Positions 24,426-34,010 of a stretch of 34,036 nucleotides of DNA are shown piece after piece. Below the pieces are notes generated by a model. The model had not been told where the DNA came from and did no database searches. It was given only the letters and a program-made list of their open reading frames with translations. Positions within the stretch are counted from its first letter, which is position 1. Each line of letters begins with the position of its first letter. This DNA comes from Oscillospiraceae bacterium (lineage in GTDB: Bacteria > Bacillota > Clostridia > Oscillospirales > Acutalibacteraceae): the NCBI GenBank assembly GCA_031269595.1, contig JAISYX010000111.1, positions 1-34,036 on the forward strand. The letters are read 5' to 3'. The position numbers were made by a program, and so were the translations under genes.

Positions 24426-26496
24426 CATGTATACAAATATCATGGATAGCAATAACCTGCCTGCAAACAGAATAAGCACAAGCCAAGCCGAAGCCGCAAA
24501 GCCCGATTCGGGCAGGATTAAATGGTTTAGCACCGTGCGTGTTTTAGGCCTGTTTTTGGTTTTGGCCTATCATCTGTTTTACAATAGAATGACCAGCGGA
24601 TTTTTTGGCGTAGATGTATTTTTTACCTTTTCAGGCTATCTTATTACTGCACTGGTTATAGCGCAGATTCATAAAAAGGGTTCGTTTAAGCTGTTTGAAT
24701 TTTACAAACGCCGCTTTATGCGCATTTTTGTGCCATTGTTTTTAGCGGTGGCCTTTACGCTCCCCTTAGCCCTGCTTATTTCGCCTGACTTTTTAGTTGG
24801 AATCGGCAAGCAGATTGCCTCTACTCTGGGATTTACCTCAAATTATTATGAAATTGCCTTGGGCGGGGATTATGAAGCTCAGCTGCTCCCCCATTTATAC
24901 CTGCACACATGGTCACTTTCAGTAGAAATGCACTTTTACCTCATTTGGGGTCTGGTGTGCGCACTTGTTTTTATATTGGTTAGAGCATTTTCAAAGGGCA
25001 ACACCCAGCTGCGCTTTGCCATGTATAAGGCCTTCCTTTTTCTTGTATCTATTGCGGCGGCAGCGGGCTCGTTTTTGTTCATGCGCCACTCATATAATAC
25101 AAGCGGCAATTTATCGGCTGTGTATTTTGACACCCTCTCCCGCCTGTTCCCCTTCTTCTTGGGTGCGGCAGCAGCCTGTATTTGGGGCACAGAGCCCTCT
25201 CACAAAAAGAAGAGAGAGGCCGGCTCTGCACTTAATGCAATATTGGTTACCGGACTTATTATTTTAGCGGGGCTTGCAATAACTGCAATGATTATTCTGG
25301 CCACTAAATTTAAATTTGAGGATGAGGCCGTTTGGCACTATGGATTCCTGCTTATATCACTGCTTACGGTTACCTTGATTTTTTGCACACGTGCCCTGCA
25401 CAACCTTACCCCTGCAAGGGTTAAAGAGCCTAAAATATTAACGGCAACGGCAGATTTATCTTATAATATCTACCTGTACCATTGGCCGCTGTATATTATC
25501 TTTTCTGGCCTGATTTTAAACAATATACTTGCCTCTTTGGCAACAGTTGCGGTGTCGGTTATAATGTCGGCTATTGTATTTTATAAAATTGAACCGATTT
25601 TTGGCCGTAAAAAAGAACTCAACCCTCAAAAGCAAAGCAGACAGCGCGCTGTAAATGCCGCTGTTTTGGCTGTTGTATGCAGCTTGGTTGTAGCTTGCGG
25701 CTTTGTAATTCAAAAAGCACCCTCTATAACAAGCATTGAAGCCGACTTTAACGCAAATCAATCGGCACAGGATGTGCTGGATATATTCTATTTAAAAAAC
25801 GGCTTTGAGCTGTTAAACGAGAGCCCTCTGGATTACGCCGAGAACGGCACTTCCTTAAAGGCAAATCTTTTGCCTAAGGAGCCGCCTAAAGAGGAAACTC
25901 CGGAGACTCCGGTAACAAAGCCGACTAAACCCACGGAGCCAACTAAGCCCACCAAGCCCACAGAGCCAGTTAAGCCGCCCGGAACTGTTTCGGTTGGCGG
26001 TGTTACGGTTATAGGAGATTCTGTGGCTTTAGGCGCACAGACTAAAATCAAAAACACAGTAATGGATTGTTATGTAGACGCCAAGGTTTCACGGCAAATG
26101 GGCGCAGGTTATGACGTAATGATGAGCCTGCAAAAAAAGGGCACTCTGCGTGAATATGTTGTAATTGCCCTTGGCACAAACCAAAACAACAACTATAAAA
26201 AGCTCATACAAAAATTTATTGATGATTTAGAGCCCGGGCACAAATTGATTTTTGTAACTCCCTTTGACGGGCGTTCAGGAGATACAGGAGGAGCGGGCAA
26301 AACAGCAATTTATGAAAGAACCCTACCCTCGCAGTATTCCTATATCACCATAGCAGACTGGAACGCTGCCATTCGTGACAAGGTAGGCCTGCTGGCAAGC
26401 GACAAGGTTCACATGAACGGGCAGTCGTCAATGAACTTGTACGCCCAGTGTATAGCTGACGCCGTAAGTGCGGCCTCTAAAAAACCGGCGAAATAA
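24418..26496 (+). CDS. OatA-like acyltransferase fused to an SGNH domain
   Basis: This 692-aa protein joins an acyltransferase-3 membrane domain (about residues 35-400, ten or so segments) to an extracellular SGNH domain. Motifs include LAYHLFYN (active His), FFGVDVFFTFSGYLIT, FYKRRFMRIF, HTWSLSVEMHFYLIWG and YNIYLYHWPLYII. A Pro/Thr/Lys linker lies near 490-520. The SGNH part has GDS at 533-535, ALGTNQ, and DKVH (662-665). This is the design of OatA, which O-acetylates peptidoglycan MurNAc outside the cell, and of related polysaccharide acetylases. The exact acceptor is not determined. Its start lies inside the MORN gene. Confidence 0.9.
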   Translation: MNNMYTNIMDSNNLPANRISTSQAEAAKPDSGRIKWFSTVRVLGLFLVLAYHLFYNRMTSGFFGVDVFFTFSGYLITALVIAQIHKKGSFKLFEFYKRRFMRIFVPLFLAVAFTLPLALLISPDFLVGIGKQIASTLGFTSNYYEIALGGDYEAQLLPHLYLHTWSLSVEMHFYLIWGLVCALVFILVRAFSKGNTQLRFAMYKAFLFLVSIAAAAGSFLFMRHSYNTSGNLSAVYFDTLSRLFPFFLGAAAACIWGTEPSHKKKREAGSALNAILVTGLIILAGLAITAMIILATKFKFEDEAVWHYGFLLISLLTVTLIFCTRALHNLTPARVKEPKILTATADLSYNIYLYHWPLYIIFSGLILNNILASLATVAVSVIMSAIVFYKIEPIFGRKKELNPQKQSRQRAVNAAVLAVVCSLVVACGFVIQKAPSITSIEADFNANQSAQDVLDIFYLKNGFELLNESPLDYAENGTSLKANLLPKEPPKEETPETPVTKPTKPTEPTKPTKPTEPVKPPGTVSVGGVTVIGDSVALGAQTKIKNTVMDCYVDAKVSRQMGAGYDVMMSLQKKGTLREYVVIALGTNQNNNYKKLIQKFIDDLEPGHKLIFVTPFDGRSGDTGGAGKTAIYERTLPSQYSYITIADWNAAIRDKVGLLASDKVHMNGQSSMNLYAQCIADAVSAASKKPAK

Positions 26497-26519
26497 TTGA
26501 ATTAGGGAGAGAATGTGTC

Positions 26520-28133
26520 ATGAAAAAAATTATAGCCTTGCTGTTGTGTATATCCATTATAACAGCCTTAGCGGCCTGTAACTCCGGCAACAGCAGTGAG
26601 AAGAACAATAAAAACAAGCTTGATATGCCATTCAAGCTTGCCGATAGCTCTAAAATTAAGGCTCATGAGTTTAATTTTGGCGAGAGCGACCTTAAAAACC
26701 ACGCAGGCGAGGCTGTCCCTTGCCCCTTAGACGGCATTATAGCAGCTCCAAACGATAGCGGCAAGCACCCTCTTGTTGTGATTCTGCATGGTGTTGCGCC
26801 CATTAAAACTGTTTATGATAAGATATACTCAGGCTTTGATTATCTTGCCGAACAGCTTGCGGCGCAGGGCTATGTGGTAATGAGTTTTAACCTTAACATT
26901 GAATATTATGACTTTGACAATAAGGGTGAATCCTCTAATTTAGAGTGGGGCTATGCACTTTTTAAGCAGCAAATGGCTCTTTTAGAAAAGGCAAATGCAG
27001 GCGACAGCGCAGTAAACAGCCAATACGGCATAGACCTAAGCGGTAAAATTGACTTTGAAAATGTCCATTTAATGGGGCACTCACGGGGCGGAGAGCTTGC
27101 CGATGCCTTTATTCAAATGGAGAAGAAAGAAGGCTTAAGCCGCATAAAATCGCTGGTTTGCATAGAAGCAGCAGCCTATTACCCTCCGCACCCCGATATT
27201 CCAATCGGCTTTATTATAGGCGAGTTTGACGGCGATGTGCCGGAGGAAGGCCAAGCGGTTTTTGACGACCTGCAAAAAGACCCAAACCGCACCGCACCGG
27301 CCTCTATTGTGTTCCTTCGCAGCGCAAATCATGCCTATTTTAACCGCACCTTCACTTGGGAGCATGAGGAGAAGGACAAAAGAGACATGAGCAGTCTGCT
27401 CACACGTGAAAAGCAAGAGGATTTTTTAAAGCATTATGCGTCGGCCTTTCTCTCGGTATATGCAAAGGGAGAAGCACCCTTTGGTATATGGGACAATAAG
27501 CAGTGGCAGCCAGATACAATGTTTGGCTTTGCTGTAACGGCCTCAAATTATGTCCCGGGCAGGCAAAGTATTTTGGAGGTTTCGGAAGCCGCAAAAGCAA
27601 AGCTGACCGCAAATGGCAAAGCCGAATTAAAGTTCTTTATAAAAAAGGCCAATGACAATGTTCTGTTTACCCACCCGGGAGCTACCATGAGCGATAGTAC
27701 GCTGCCTCTTTATAACATTAGCTGGAGCGGCAAGGATGGAATTCTTTCAATTCCCTGCGAGACAAATGACTTTTCAAGCTCAAGCTCTATTAGCCTGTAT
27801 GTTGCGGTAGATTCCTCTGATAAGCTTAATGCCAAGGATAAGCAGCAGTCATTTACTCTTACACTTAAGGATAAATCCGGCAAAACTCAGGATATTATAC
27901 CGCAACACGCAAGCGCACTATCCTATTACCCGGGCTATGCTACCCACTTGGAGGCAGACGAATTTGCCCCTGCCTATGACATTTGGAACGGCTTTATGCC
28001 GCTGGGTGAGCTGCGAATTCCGCTAACTGTTTTTGATAAAATTGATTTAAAAAATATATCAGAAATTACACTTAATTTTAATCAGACAGATTCCGGCTCA
28101 GTTATGCTGTCCGGAGTGTATCTGGATAAATAG
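26520..28133 (+). CDS. Lipoprotein alpha/beta hydrolase
   Basis: This 537-aa protein has a lipobox (LAAC, Cys20) and should be anchored outside the membrane. The catalytic domain (residues 60-320) shows VVILHGVAP, the nucleophile elbow GHSRGGE (Ser188), GEFDGDVPEEGQ (acid) and SANHAYFN (His), like the dienelactone-hydrolase/PET-hydrolase-type esterases. A second domain of about 200 residues follows, rich in beta strands, which may bind a carbohydrate. It starts 23 bases after the acyltransferase gene, with GGGAGAG upstream, and belongs to that operon. A role as esterase acting on acylated surface polymers is possible but inferred. Confidence 0.85.
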   Translation: MKKIIALLLCISIITALAACNSGNSSEKNNKNKLDMPFKLADSSKIKAHEFNFGESDLKNHAGEAVPCPLDGIIAAPNDSGKHPLVVILHGVAPIKTVYDKIYSGFDYLAEQLAAQGYVVMSFNLNIEYYDFDNKGESSNLEWGYALFKQQMALLEKANAGDSAVNSQYGIDLSGKIDFENVHLMGHSRGGELADAFIQMEKKEGLSRIKSLVCIEAAAYYPPHPDIPIGFIIGEFDGDVPEEGQAVFDDLQKDPNRTAPASIVFLRSANHAYFNRTFTWEHEEKDKRDMSSLLTREKQEDFLKHYASAFLSVYAKGEAPFGIWDNKQWQPDTMFGFAVTASNYVPGRQSILEVSEAAKAKLTANGKAELKFFIKKANDNVLFTHPGATMSDSTLPLYNISWSGKDGILSIPCETNDFSSSSSISLYVAVDSSDKLNAKDKQQSFTLTLKDKSGKTQDIIPQHASALSYYPGYATHLEADEFAPAYDIWNGFMPLGELRIPLTVFDKIDLKNISEITLNFNQTDSGSVMLSGVYLDK

Positions 28134-28205
28134 GCTTATGAACAGCACGAGATGTGCGCTTTTAAAAGAGTGCTTTAATAAATAAAAAATTACAGGAGGA
28201 ACACG

Positions 28206-29111
28206 ATGAAACAAACTATGCTAAAAACCCACGGTCTAACAAAAAAGTACGGCCAATTTACGGCCTTAAATCAAGCTTCGTTAACCTTAGAGCAGGGCGA
28301 CATTTACGGCCTTGTAGGGCGCAATGGAGCGGGTAAAACCACATTTTTTAAATGCGTTATGGGGCTTGCCAAGCCCACAGCAGGAGAAATTGAAATAGGC
28401 GGCAGCTCAGCCAATCTTAATGAGGCACGGCAGCAAATAGGCTTTATGATTAACGCCGCATTTTTTCCTTATTTAAACCCCAAGCAAAATCTTGAATATC
28501 TTGCCATGATTAAAGGCATTACCGACAAGGGTGAGATTGAGAGACTGTTAAAGCTGGTGCAGCTGGACGGTGTTAAAAAGCCCTTTAAGGCCTTTTCAAT
28601 GGGCATGAAGCAGCGGCTTGGGCTGGCTGCAGCACTCATGGGCAGGCCGCCCATTGTGGTGCTGGACGAACCAATAAACGGGCTTGACCCACAGGGTATT
28701 GCCGATATTCGTAACATCCTTCAGCTTGAAAACGAGAAGAACGGCACAACCTTTATTGTCTCCTCTCATATTTTAAGCGAGCTGGATTTAGTGGCAACAC
28801 GCTTTGGCTTTATTGAGCAGGGCAATTTGGTAAAAGAAATCTCCCACACCGAGCTGCACGAGCACACAAAAAAGGCACTTGTAATTGAGGTGGACGACGG
28901 ACAGAAGGCACTGGCTGTGCTGCAATCAAAATTTGGCATTACAGATGTAAGTGTCGATGGCAACAAGCTGGTTTTGGAATCTAACGTTGAAAAGTCTAAT
29001 GTAATAGCCCGTGCGCTGTTTAACGAGGGGCTGGAGCTTTTCCGTCTCTCTCCGCAGGAGACTACACTTGAAGAATACTTTATGGGATTGGTAGGTGGAC
29101 AGAATGTTTAA
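28206..29111 (+). CDS. ABC transporter ATP-binding protein
   Basis: This 301-aa protein has Walker A (GRNGAGKTTFF, residues 38-48), a signature loop SMGMKQRLG (131-139), Walker B with DEP (VVLDEPINGLDP) and the switch His (SSHILSELD). The CcmA/YhaQ-type family serves exporters with separate permease subunits; the C-terminal 80 residues are the usual regulatory tail. AGGAGGA lies just before ATG 28206. Its end overlaps the permease gene by 8 bases. Substrate unknown; lantibiotic-immunity and multidrug exporters of this type exist. Confidence 0.9.
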   Translation: MKQTMLKTHGLTKKYGQFTALNQASLTLEQGDIYGLVGRNGAGKTTFFKCVMGLAKPTAGEIEIGGSSANLNEARQQIGFMINAAFFPYLNPKQNLEYLAMIKGITDKGEIERLLKLVQLDGVKKPFKAFSMGMKQRLGLAAALMGRPPIVVLDEPINGLDPQGIADIRNILQLENEKNGTTFIVSSHILSELDLVATRFGFIEQGNLVKEISHTELHEHTKKALVIEVDDGQKALAVLQSKFGITDVSVDGNKLVLESNVEKSNVIARALFNEGLELFRLSPQETTLEEYFMGLVGGQNV

Positions 29112-29856
29112 TTATATAAAGGGTGAGATTTATCGCCTGCTAAACAAAAAAAGCATGTATATCTTTTTTGGCATATTTGCAGCTGTTTATATTCTCTTTG
29201 CACTTGTTAACTCCAGAATGGGAGATGGCTATAACAGCAAATCAATTATCGACCATGCCTACGAATTATTTATGTTTCTTCCGGTAGTTCTTGGCGGATA
29301 TTTGTTTGGTTCACTGTATAACGACGATTTGACCTCTAAAAACTTGACCACACTGGTTGGCTACGGCCTTAGCAAGCTCAAGATTGTACTTTCAAAGCTT
29401 GTGCTCATAACACTGTTTAGCGCAGTTGTTTTTGGCTTGATTCCCCTTGTTATGACTGCCGTATTTGCCATTCTTGGTGCTGCACCCACTGCGGCGGCTC
29501 TTGGAACTGTGTACATCAAGGCATTTGTAGCTTTGCTAACTACTGTAGCTTTTTCTGCTCTAACGGGTATTGTGGTTTATGGCTTGCAGCGCAAGACCTT
29601 TGCCATGGTGCTGTATGTGCTCCTATCCTTCGGTATCATCAGCCAGCTTATAAGCATGCTTTTAAACAGTGACATTATAAGAGGTATAGCACCTAATTTA
29701 GATAAACACCTAATGACAGGCATTACAGATAGGATAGAGCAGGGCTTGACAAGCGGTCAACCGGTTATTCTGATATTTATTGAGTATATTATTTATGTTG
29801 CGGTTGCGCTGACTCTTTCAGTGCTGGCCTTTCATAAAAAAGAACTGGAATTTTAA
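29104..29856 (+). CDS. ABC transporter permease
   Basis: This 250-aa protein has six hydrophobic segments (from about residue 18) and an early YIKGEIYRLL typical of ABC-2 family permeases. The start is ATG 29104, with GGTAGGTGG 5 bases upstream and in overlap with the ATPase gene; a GTG at 29095 is less likely. The pair forms a complete exporter, with two copies of each. No immunity or peptide gene was seen beside it. Confidence 0.85.
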   Translation: MFNYIKGEIYRLLNKKSMYIFFGIFAAVYILFALVNSRMGDGYNSKSIIDHAYELFMFLPVVLGGYLFGSLYNDDLTSKNLTTLVGYGLSKLKIVLSKLVLITLFSAVVFGLIPLVMTAVFAILGAAPTAAALGTVYIKAFVALLTTVAFSALTGIVVYGLQRKTFAMVLYVLLSFGIISQLISMLLNSDIIRGIAPNLDKHLMTGITDRIEQGLTSGQPVILIFIEYIIYVAVALTLSVLAFHKKELEF

Positions 29857-29962
29857 CAAAAGGAGCTACTGAAAGCTTAAAAAAGAACTCAGAAAGGGAA
29901 GCAGGAAGCCGCACTAAATGTTCTAAAATTCTTTGTGTGCGGTCGCCCTGACACGTGGTGTC

Positions 29963-30370
29963 ATGAAAAGAAAAATTACTATAGGAATTGCTATTGTGTT
30001 AGCAATAGGCTTGGTTGCAATGGCGGTGGTTTGGTTGCTAAAATATTCAACCGACCGCTATGCCAGCTCGGATTATTATGCCATGGTTCCTTTAAACTAC
30101 AATGTCACGCCTGAAATGATTTATTCAGATAACGGCAAGGAGTTAGGGCCAGGCAAAGTATATACTCTCACCATATATAACGAGCAGGGTGAGGCAAGAG
30201 AGGTTTCGTTTACTGTGTTTGCTCCCAACGGCGGCAAACTGGCCGGAGAGCAAGAGTTACCCAAGCCGGGCGAATATCTGCTGGTTAAAGCCAGCAAGCA
30301 GTTAGTTAACAGGTGGAGTGTGGTTGATAAAAGCACAATACCTGAAAATGTGCTAAAAAGCCTTGCATAA
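29963..30370 (+). CDS. YxeA-like exported protein
   Basis: This 135-aa protein has an N-terminal membrane segment (residues 6-26) and a small beta-rich domain with YYAMVPLNYN, YTLTIYNEQGEAREVSFTVF and EYLLVKASKQLVNRWSVV, resembling the YxeA family of short exported proteins. The ribosome site is weak (GTGGTG). YxeA-like genes often lie near ABC exporters that answer to antimicrobial peptides. The family match is by general pattern only. Confidence 0.65.
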   Translation: MKRKITIGIAIVLAIGLVAMAVVWLLKYSTDRYASSDYYAMVPLNYNVTPEMIYSDNGKELGPGKVYTLTIYNEQGEAREVSFTVFAPNGGKLAGEQELPKPGEYLLVKASKQLVNRWSVVDKSTIPENVLKSLA

Positions 30371-30394
30371 TAATTTTAAAGGAGAAAAATCATA

Positions 30395-30898
30395 ATGAAA
30401 AACACATTCAAAAAAGGCCTCCCGCTGTTGCTTGCTTTGCTTGTTATGCTTACAGCAGTTGTGGGATGCGCAAAAACTAAAGAGACAGCATCTTCCTCCT
30501 CCTCACAGCAAACAGAATCCACTGCCATTATAGACGATGGTGAGGGCGACGGCGGAGATGGCGGCAACGAAAACGGTAATCCCGATAACCCCATAGGTGA
30601 TGACAATGTAAGCACAGAGCGCAACGAGGCTATTATTAAGGCCTTTACACCAAAGGGCGAAACAATTGCCGAGGGCACAGACATTCCGGGCTCTTTTATT
30701 ATTTACAGCAAAAAAAATCTGGAGGAGCTGGTAGCTTTTTATCAAAAAGCACTTGACGGCCTTGGAGCAGTTAAAACAACCATTAACGATAGCGTGTCCG
30801 GCGCATGGACTTATATTGGAACCTACGGCGGCACAAAAATTATTATGGTTGAAATCAGGCAGGATGCCGACCAGAGCGTTGTAGCTGTAACCTATTAA
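30395..30898 (+). CDS. Lipoprotein, unidentified
   Basis: This 167-aa protein has a signal peptide with lipobox VVGC (Cys25), a Ser-rich then Asp/Gly/Asn-rich linker (about 30-75), and a compact domain of about 90 residues (PGSFIIYSKKNLEELVAFYQKALDGLG and strands after it). AAAGGAG stands before ATG 30395. No known family was identified. A palindromic repeat follows after 66 bases. Confidence 0.8.
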   Translation: MKNTFKKGLPLLLALLVMLTAVVGCAKTKETASSSSSQQTESTAIIDDGEGDGGDGGNENGNPDNPIGDDNVSTERNEAIIKAFTPKGETIAEGTDIPGSFIIYSKKNLEELVAFYQKALDGLGAVKTTINDSVSGAWTYIGTYGGTKIIMVEIRQDADQSVVAVTY

Positions 30899-30964
30899 AT
30901 CATAACCGGTAATATAAATTCGCTTGGGCTAAGATGTGCTCAGGCGAATTTGGTTCATAAAAAG

Positions 30965-31045
30965 CCGTAGGGGCAGACCCGTGTGTCTGCCCAAAGACGG
31001 AAAATTTACGAAAATTCGGGCAGACACATAGGTCTGCCCCTACGG
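30965..31045. repeat. Palindromic repeat, GTAGGGGCAGAC family
   Basis: Starts CCGTAGGGGCAGACC and ends GGTCTGCCCCTACGG. Each half is itself a hairpin, and the centre carries CGGAAAATTTACGAAAATTC. It lies between two plus-strand genes, 42 bases before the next start. Confidence 0.85.
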
Positions 31046-31086
31046 ATCGAGTGACCAAATCACAGACAAGCACAAGGAGATTCACT

Positions 31087-32607
31087 ATGAATAATCAAAA
31101 AAGCAAGGGCAAATATATTTTTGCCGTTATATGCGTGCTAATCCTTGGGTTTGCCGCCCTTGGGCTTGCACTTTATTTAAACTCTGCAAAGCCTGAGCCA
31201 ACGCCAGTTCCCGAGCCTCCCATTGAGGTGGCAGAAAACGTGCACGAATACGGCGAGGCTCAATCTAACGTTGATAACAGCGAAGCCCTACACATATATA
31301 TACAGTTCCCCGAGACTAACATAAAACCTGTTGATGAGGCTATAGCACAGTGGGTTCAGGCAATATCAAAAAATGCCAAGGATGAGCTTGAAACCATGCA
31401 AAAATCCAATAGCACTGCAAACGCAGAAATTAATGTGCAGTATAACTCCTTTTTGCTTAGCCAAAGCTATGCCTCTGTTGAGGAACTAGGCTTTTACAGC
31501 AACTCACAAATGGCGCATCCCAACGACTTTTTTAAGGTGTTTAACATTGATATTGCAAACGGGCGCATTATTGAAAATGAAGATATTTTGGATTATAGCC
31601 GCAGCAGCGAGATAACCCGCCTAATATTGGGCAAGCTGCAAAAAATAGATGCAGACATAACCTCACAGGATAGCAGCCATTGGCTGGAGGATATTATCCT
31701 TACAAAGGACGGCATTGATGTCATGTTCTCCAGAGGTGAGGCTCTGCCCTCCTCCTTGGGCTCCCAGAGGGTTCATTTAAGCCGTGCAGAGCTAGGCAGC
31801 CTGCTTAAAATTAATATAGAGGAGGCTCTTCCGCCTCCAACAACCACCGCTCCGCCCACAACTACGCCTCCCCCAACATCTACAACCACCACCAAAGCCA
31901 AGCCAAAAACAACACAGCCGGCCACAGAGCCAACATCTCCTGATGATTCAAATGACAACAATGCAGCAGATGATTCTGACCTGCGTGAATTCCCTAAGGG
32001 CACAAAGGTTATCGCTATAACCTTTGACGACGGCCCAAGCAAAATTACACCTCAATTATTAAAGCTGTTTGCCGATAACGGCGGCCGTGCAACATTTTTT
32101 GTGGTTGGCAACAGGGTAAACTCCAATAAATCAACCATTAAAGCGGCTGTAGCGCAGCACTGTGAGGTTGCGGGGCACTCCTGGGACCACAAGGAGTTAA
32201 CCAAGCTCACCGAGAGCGAGCTTACAGCTGAATTAAAGAGCACAAATGACGCTATTACAGCCGTGTCAGGCATAAAGCCAAAATTTTACCGCCCGCCTTA
32301 CGGAGCTACAAACGATAGAGTTAAAGCTGTATCAAAGGCGCAGGGGATGGCCATGATTAACTGGTCTGTGGATACCGAGGACTGGAAGAGCAGAAACGCC
32401 GACTCAGTGTACAAGGAGATTATGGCCAAGTCCAAAAGCGGCTCTATTGTGCTGTGCCACGATTTATATCAATCAACCTTTGACGCAGTGGCAAGGGCTG
32501 TGCCGGAGCTGCGTGCGCAGGGCTATGAGTTGGTTACCGTATCTGAATACATGAAGTTTATGGGAACCAAACTGACCCCGGGTGAGATATATCGTGGTAA
32601 ATATTAA
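31087..32607 (+). CDS. PdaC-like polysaccharide deacetylase
   Basis: This 506-aa exported protein has a signal anchor (residues 8-32), an N-terminal domain of about 190 residues resembling the DUF3298/DUF4163 region of PdaC, a Pro/Thr linker (about 255-290) and a C-terminal CE4 domain. The CE4 motifs are complete: TFDDGPS (312-318), GHSWDH (363-368), RPPYG, DTEDW and LCHDLY. CE4 enzymes remove acetyl groups from GlcNAc or MurNAc residues. AAGGAG precedes ATG 31087. With the OatA-like gene it suggests that wall acetylation is adjusted in both directions. Confidence 0.92.
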   Translation: MNNQKSKGKYIFAVICVLILGFAALGLALYLNSAKPEPTPVPEPPIEVAENVHEYGEAQSNVDNSEALHIYIQFPETNIKPVDEAIAQWVQAISKNAKDELETMQKSNSTANAEINVQYNSFLLSQSYASVEELGFYSNSQMAHPNDFFKVFNIDIANGRIIENEDILDYSRSSEITRLILGKLQKIDADITSQDSSHWLEDIILTKDGIDVMFSRGEALPSSLGSQRVHLSRAELGSLLKINIEEALPPPTTTAPPTTTPPPTSTTTTKAKPKTTQPATEPTSPDDSNDNNAADDSDLREFPKGTKVIAITFDDGPSKITPQLLKLFADNGGRATFFVVGNRVNSNKSTIKAAVAQHCEVAGHSWDHKELTKLTESELTAELKSTNDAITAVSGIKPKFYRPPYGATNDRVKAVSKAQGMAMINWSVDTEDWKSRNADSVYKEIMAKSKSGSIVLCHDLYQSTFDAVARAVPELRAQGYELVTVSEYMKFMGTKLTPGEIYRGKY

Positions 32608-32626
32608 ATTGCGTATCTCTAAAAAC

Positions 32627-32705
32627 CGTAGGGGCAGACCTATGTGTCTGCCCAGATTACCGTAAAAGCTCCGTCTTAGGGCAGACACATAGGTCTGCCC
32701 CTACG
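32627..32705. repeat. Palindromic repeat, GTAGGGGCAGAC family
   Basis: Same form as at 30965: CGTAGGGGCAGACCTATGTG at the left and GGTCTGCCCCTACG at the right, 79 bases in all. The left flank ATTGCGTATCTCTAAAAA is nearly repeated before the copy at 34011. Confidence 0.85.
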
Positions 32706-32813
32706 AGCGTTTGCGTTAACAAGGCACTACCGATTTAAAAAATAACAAGAAAGGCAGAGACACCGGCACAACAAATAGTTGCTGTGCTATTGTCTCTAAC
32801 ACAGGGGGTTTAT

Positions 32814-33479
32814 ATGAAAAAGATTATTAACATGCTTACATGCGCATTGCTATCGCTTTTTATACTGGCGGGGTGCAGTGCTAAAACAAAAGAGCCTGCC
32901 ACGTCTGTATCAAGCACAGAGGCAGCAGGCGAATATAATAATATTGGCAAATCGTTAAATGAGCTTATGGCAGAGCACCCAAACATGGTGTTTGATACTG
33001 TATACATAGCAAATGCAGATGGCTGTGTTGTAACCGAAAAGGGCAGCCCATATTCATATTACTTCTATGGCACACAGTATGCAGCCTTTGAGCCCTTATA
33101 CACCAAGGGATACGGCGACAGGCTTAAATGTGCCGGAATAGCCTCCAGCATTGGCTATATATTCCCACAGGCAGAGGACGGTGCTTTAATTCCTGATTTT
33201 TGTGCGTCGATAGGCGTTTCTGATTATAAAATATATACAGCTATATCAGGGAACACCCTTTGCTTTAGCTATAACGGACTAAGTGTATCAATCAATTGGC
33301 TTGATAACAATTACGACAGCAGCCACGAGGAGGACGCCAATGCCGATGCTTATTATACAGACTATTACAAAGCTAATTATCATATAGGCAAAAGCAGCCC
33401 TGTTATAATTTATAATGGGACCATAGCGGCCGAAAATGAGGCTATTATCGACCAGGTGGCCGATTCTGTTTATAGCTAA
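32814..33479 (+). CDS. Lipoprotein, unidentified (221 aa)
   Basis: The protein has a signal peptide with lipobox LAGC (Cys19), a Ser/Thr/Ala linker and an approximately 170-residue domain with many Tyr, Asn and Gly, likely beta-rich. GGGGG lies just before ATG 32814. The longer in-frame start at 32784 would add ten residues before the signal. No family was recognised. Confidence 0.75.
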   Translation: MKKIINMLTCALLSLFILAGCSAKTKEPATSVSSTEAAGEYNNIGKSLNELMAEHPNMVFDTVYIANADGCVVTEKGSPYSYYFYGTQYAAFEPLYTKGYGDRLKCAGIASSIGYIFPQAEDGALIPDFCASIGVSDYKIYTAISGNTLCFSYNGLSVSINWLDNNYDSSHEEDANADAYYTDYYKANYHIGKSSPVIIYNGTIAAENEAIIDQVADSVYS

Positions 33480-33508
33480 GCGCAAAAAAAGAGAGGATTT
33501 GATTTATT

Positions 33509-33982
33509 ATGAAAAAGATTATTACACTGGTTTTAAGTGTTTTTATGCTTGCCATTGCGTGCATAGGATGCACAGCACAGACAAGCGCAGAGAGCTCCTC
33601 AAAAGGCAGTGAGACAGATATTATAGTCGGAAGATGGGTTGCCTATGGCTCATGGGCAACTGTAGATGACGGCGGAGACAGCAAGGTTCACCCCTTGGAT
33701 GCTTCACTGGGAGCTGCGCCTATTGTGATTTTTACCGCAAACAGCACTTTTTCTTACACAAACTATGACGGAAGCATCATAAACGGTACATACAGCAAAA
33801 CCACAAGTGAGGATTTGGCCGACTTCAATTTTAGCGAGGAGTATATCAACACCTATTTCTCCTCTTCTTATACGCTAAAATTCCCCGAGAACGTCATCCG
33901 ATTTATAAGCCTTAATCAGGAAAAGGATGGGCTTGACTACGGTGAGGGCGACCACTCTCTTGTTTTTAAAAGAGCGGATTAG
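33509..33982 (+). CDS. Lipoprotein with lipocalin-like pattern
   Basis: This 157-aa protein has lipobox CIGC (Cys21), a Ser-rich linker and then IVGRWVAYGSW, SYTNYDGSIINGTYS and a closing LVFKRAD, the pattern of small lipocalin-like or DUF5640-type domains (GxW start, short strands). AGAGGA precedes ATG 33509. Ligand unknown. It may pair with the preceding lipoprotein gene, which ends 29 bases upstream. Confidence 0.7.
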   Translation: MKKIITLVLSVFMLAIACIGCTAQTSAESSSKGSETDIIVGRWVAYGSWATVDDGGDSKVHPLDASLGAAPIVIFTANSTFSYTNYDGSIINGTYSKTTSEDLADFNFSEEYINTYFSSSYTLKFPENVIRFISLNQEKDGLDYGEGDHSLVFKRAD

Positions 33983-34010
33983 AAATAATAATTGCGTCTA
34001 TCTAAAAAAA

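Noticed and set aside
24418-26496. Exopolysaccharide succinyl- or LPS-type acyltransferase
   Set aside because: Cannot be excluded, but the C-terminal SGNH domain and Gram-positive setting fit the OatA design better.
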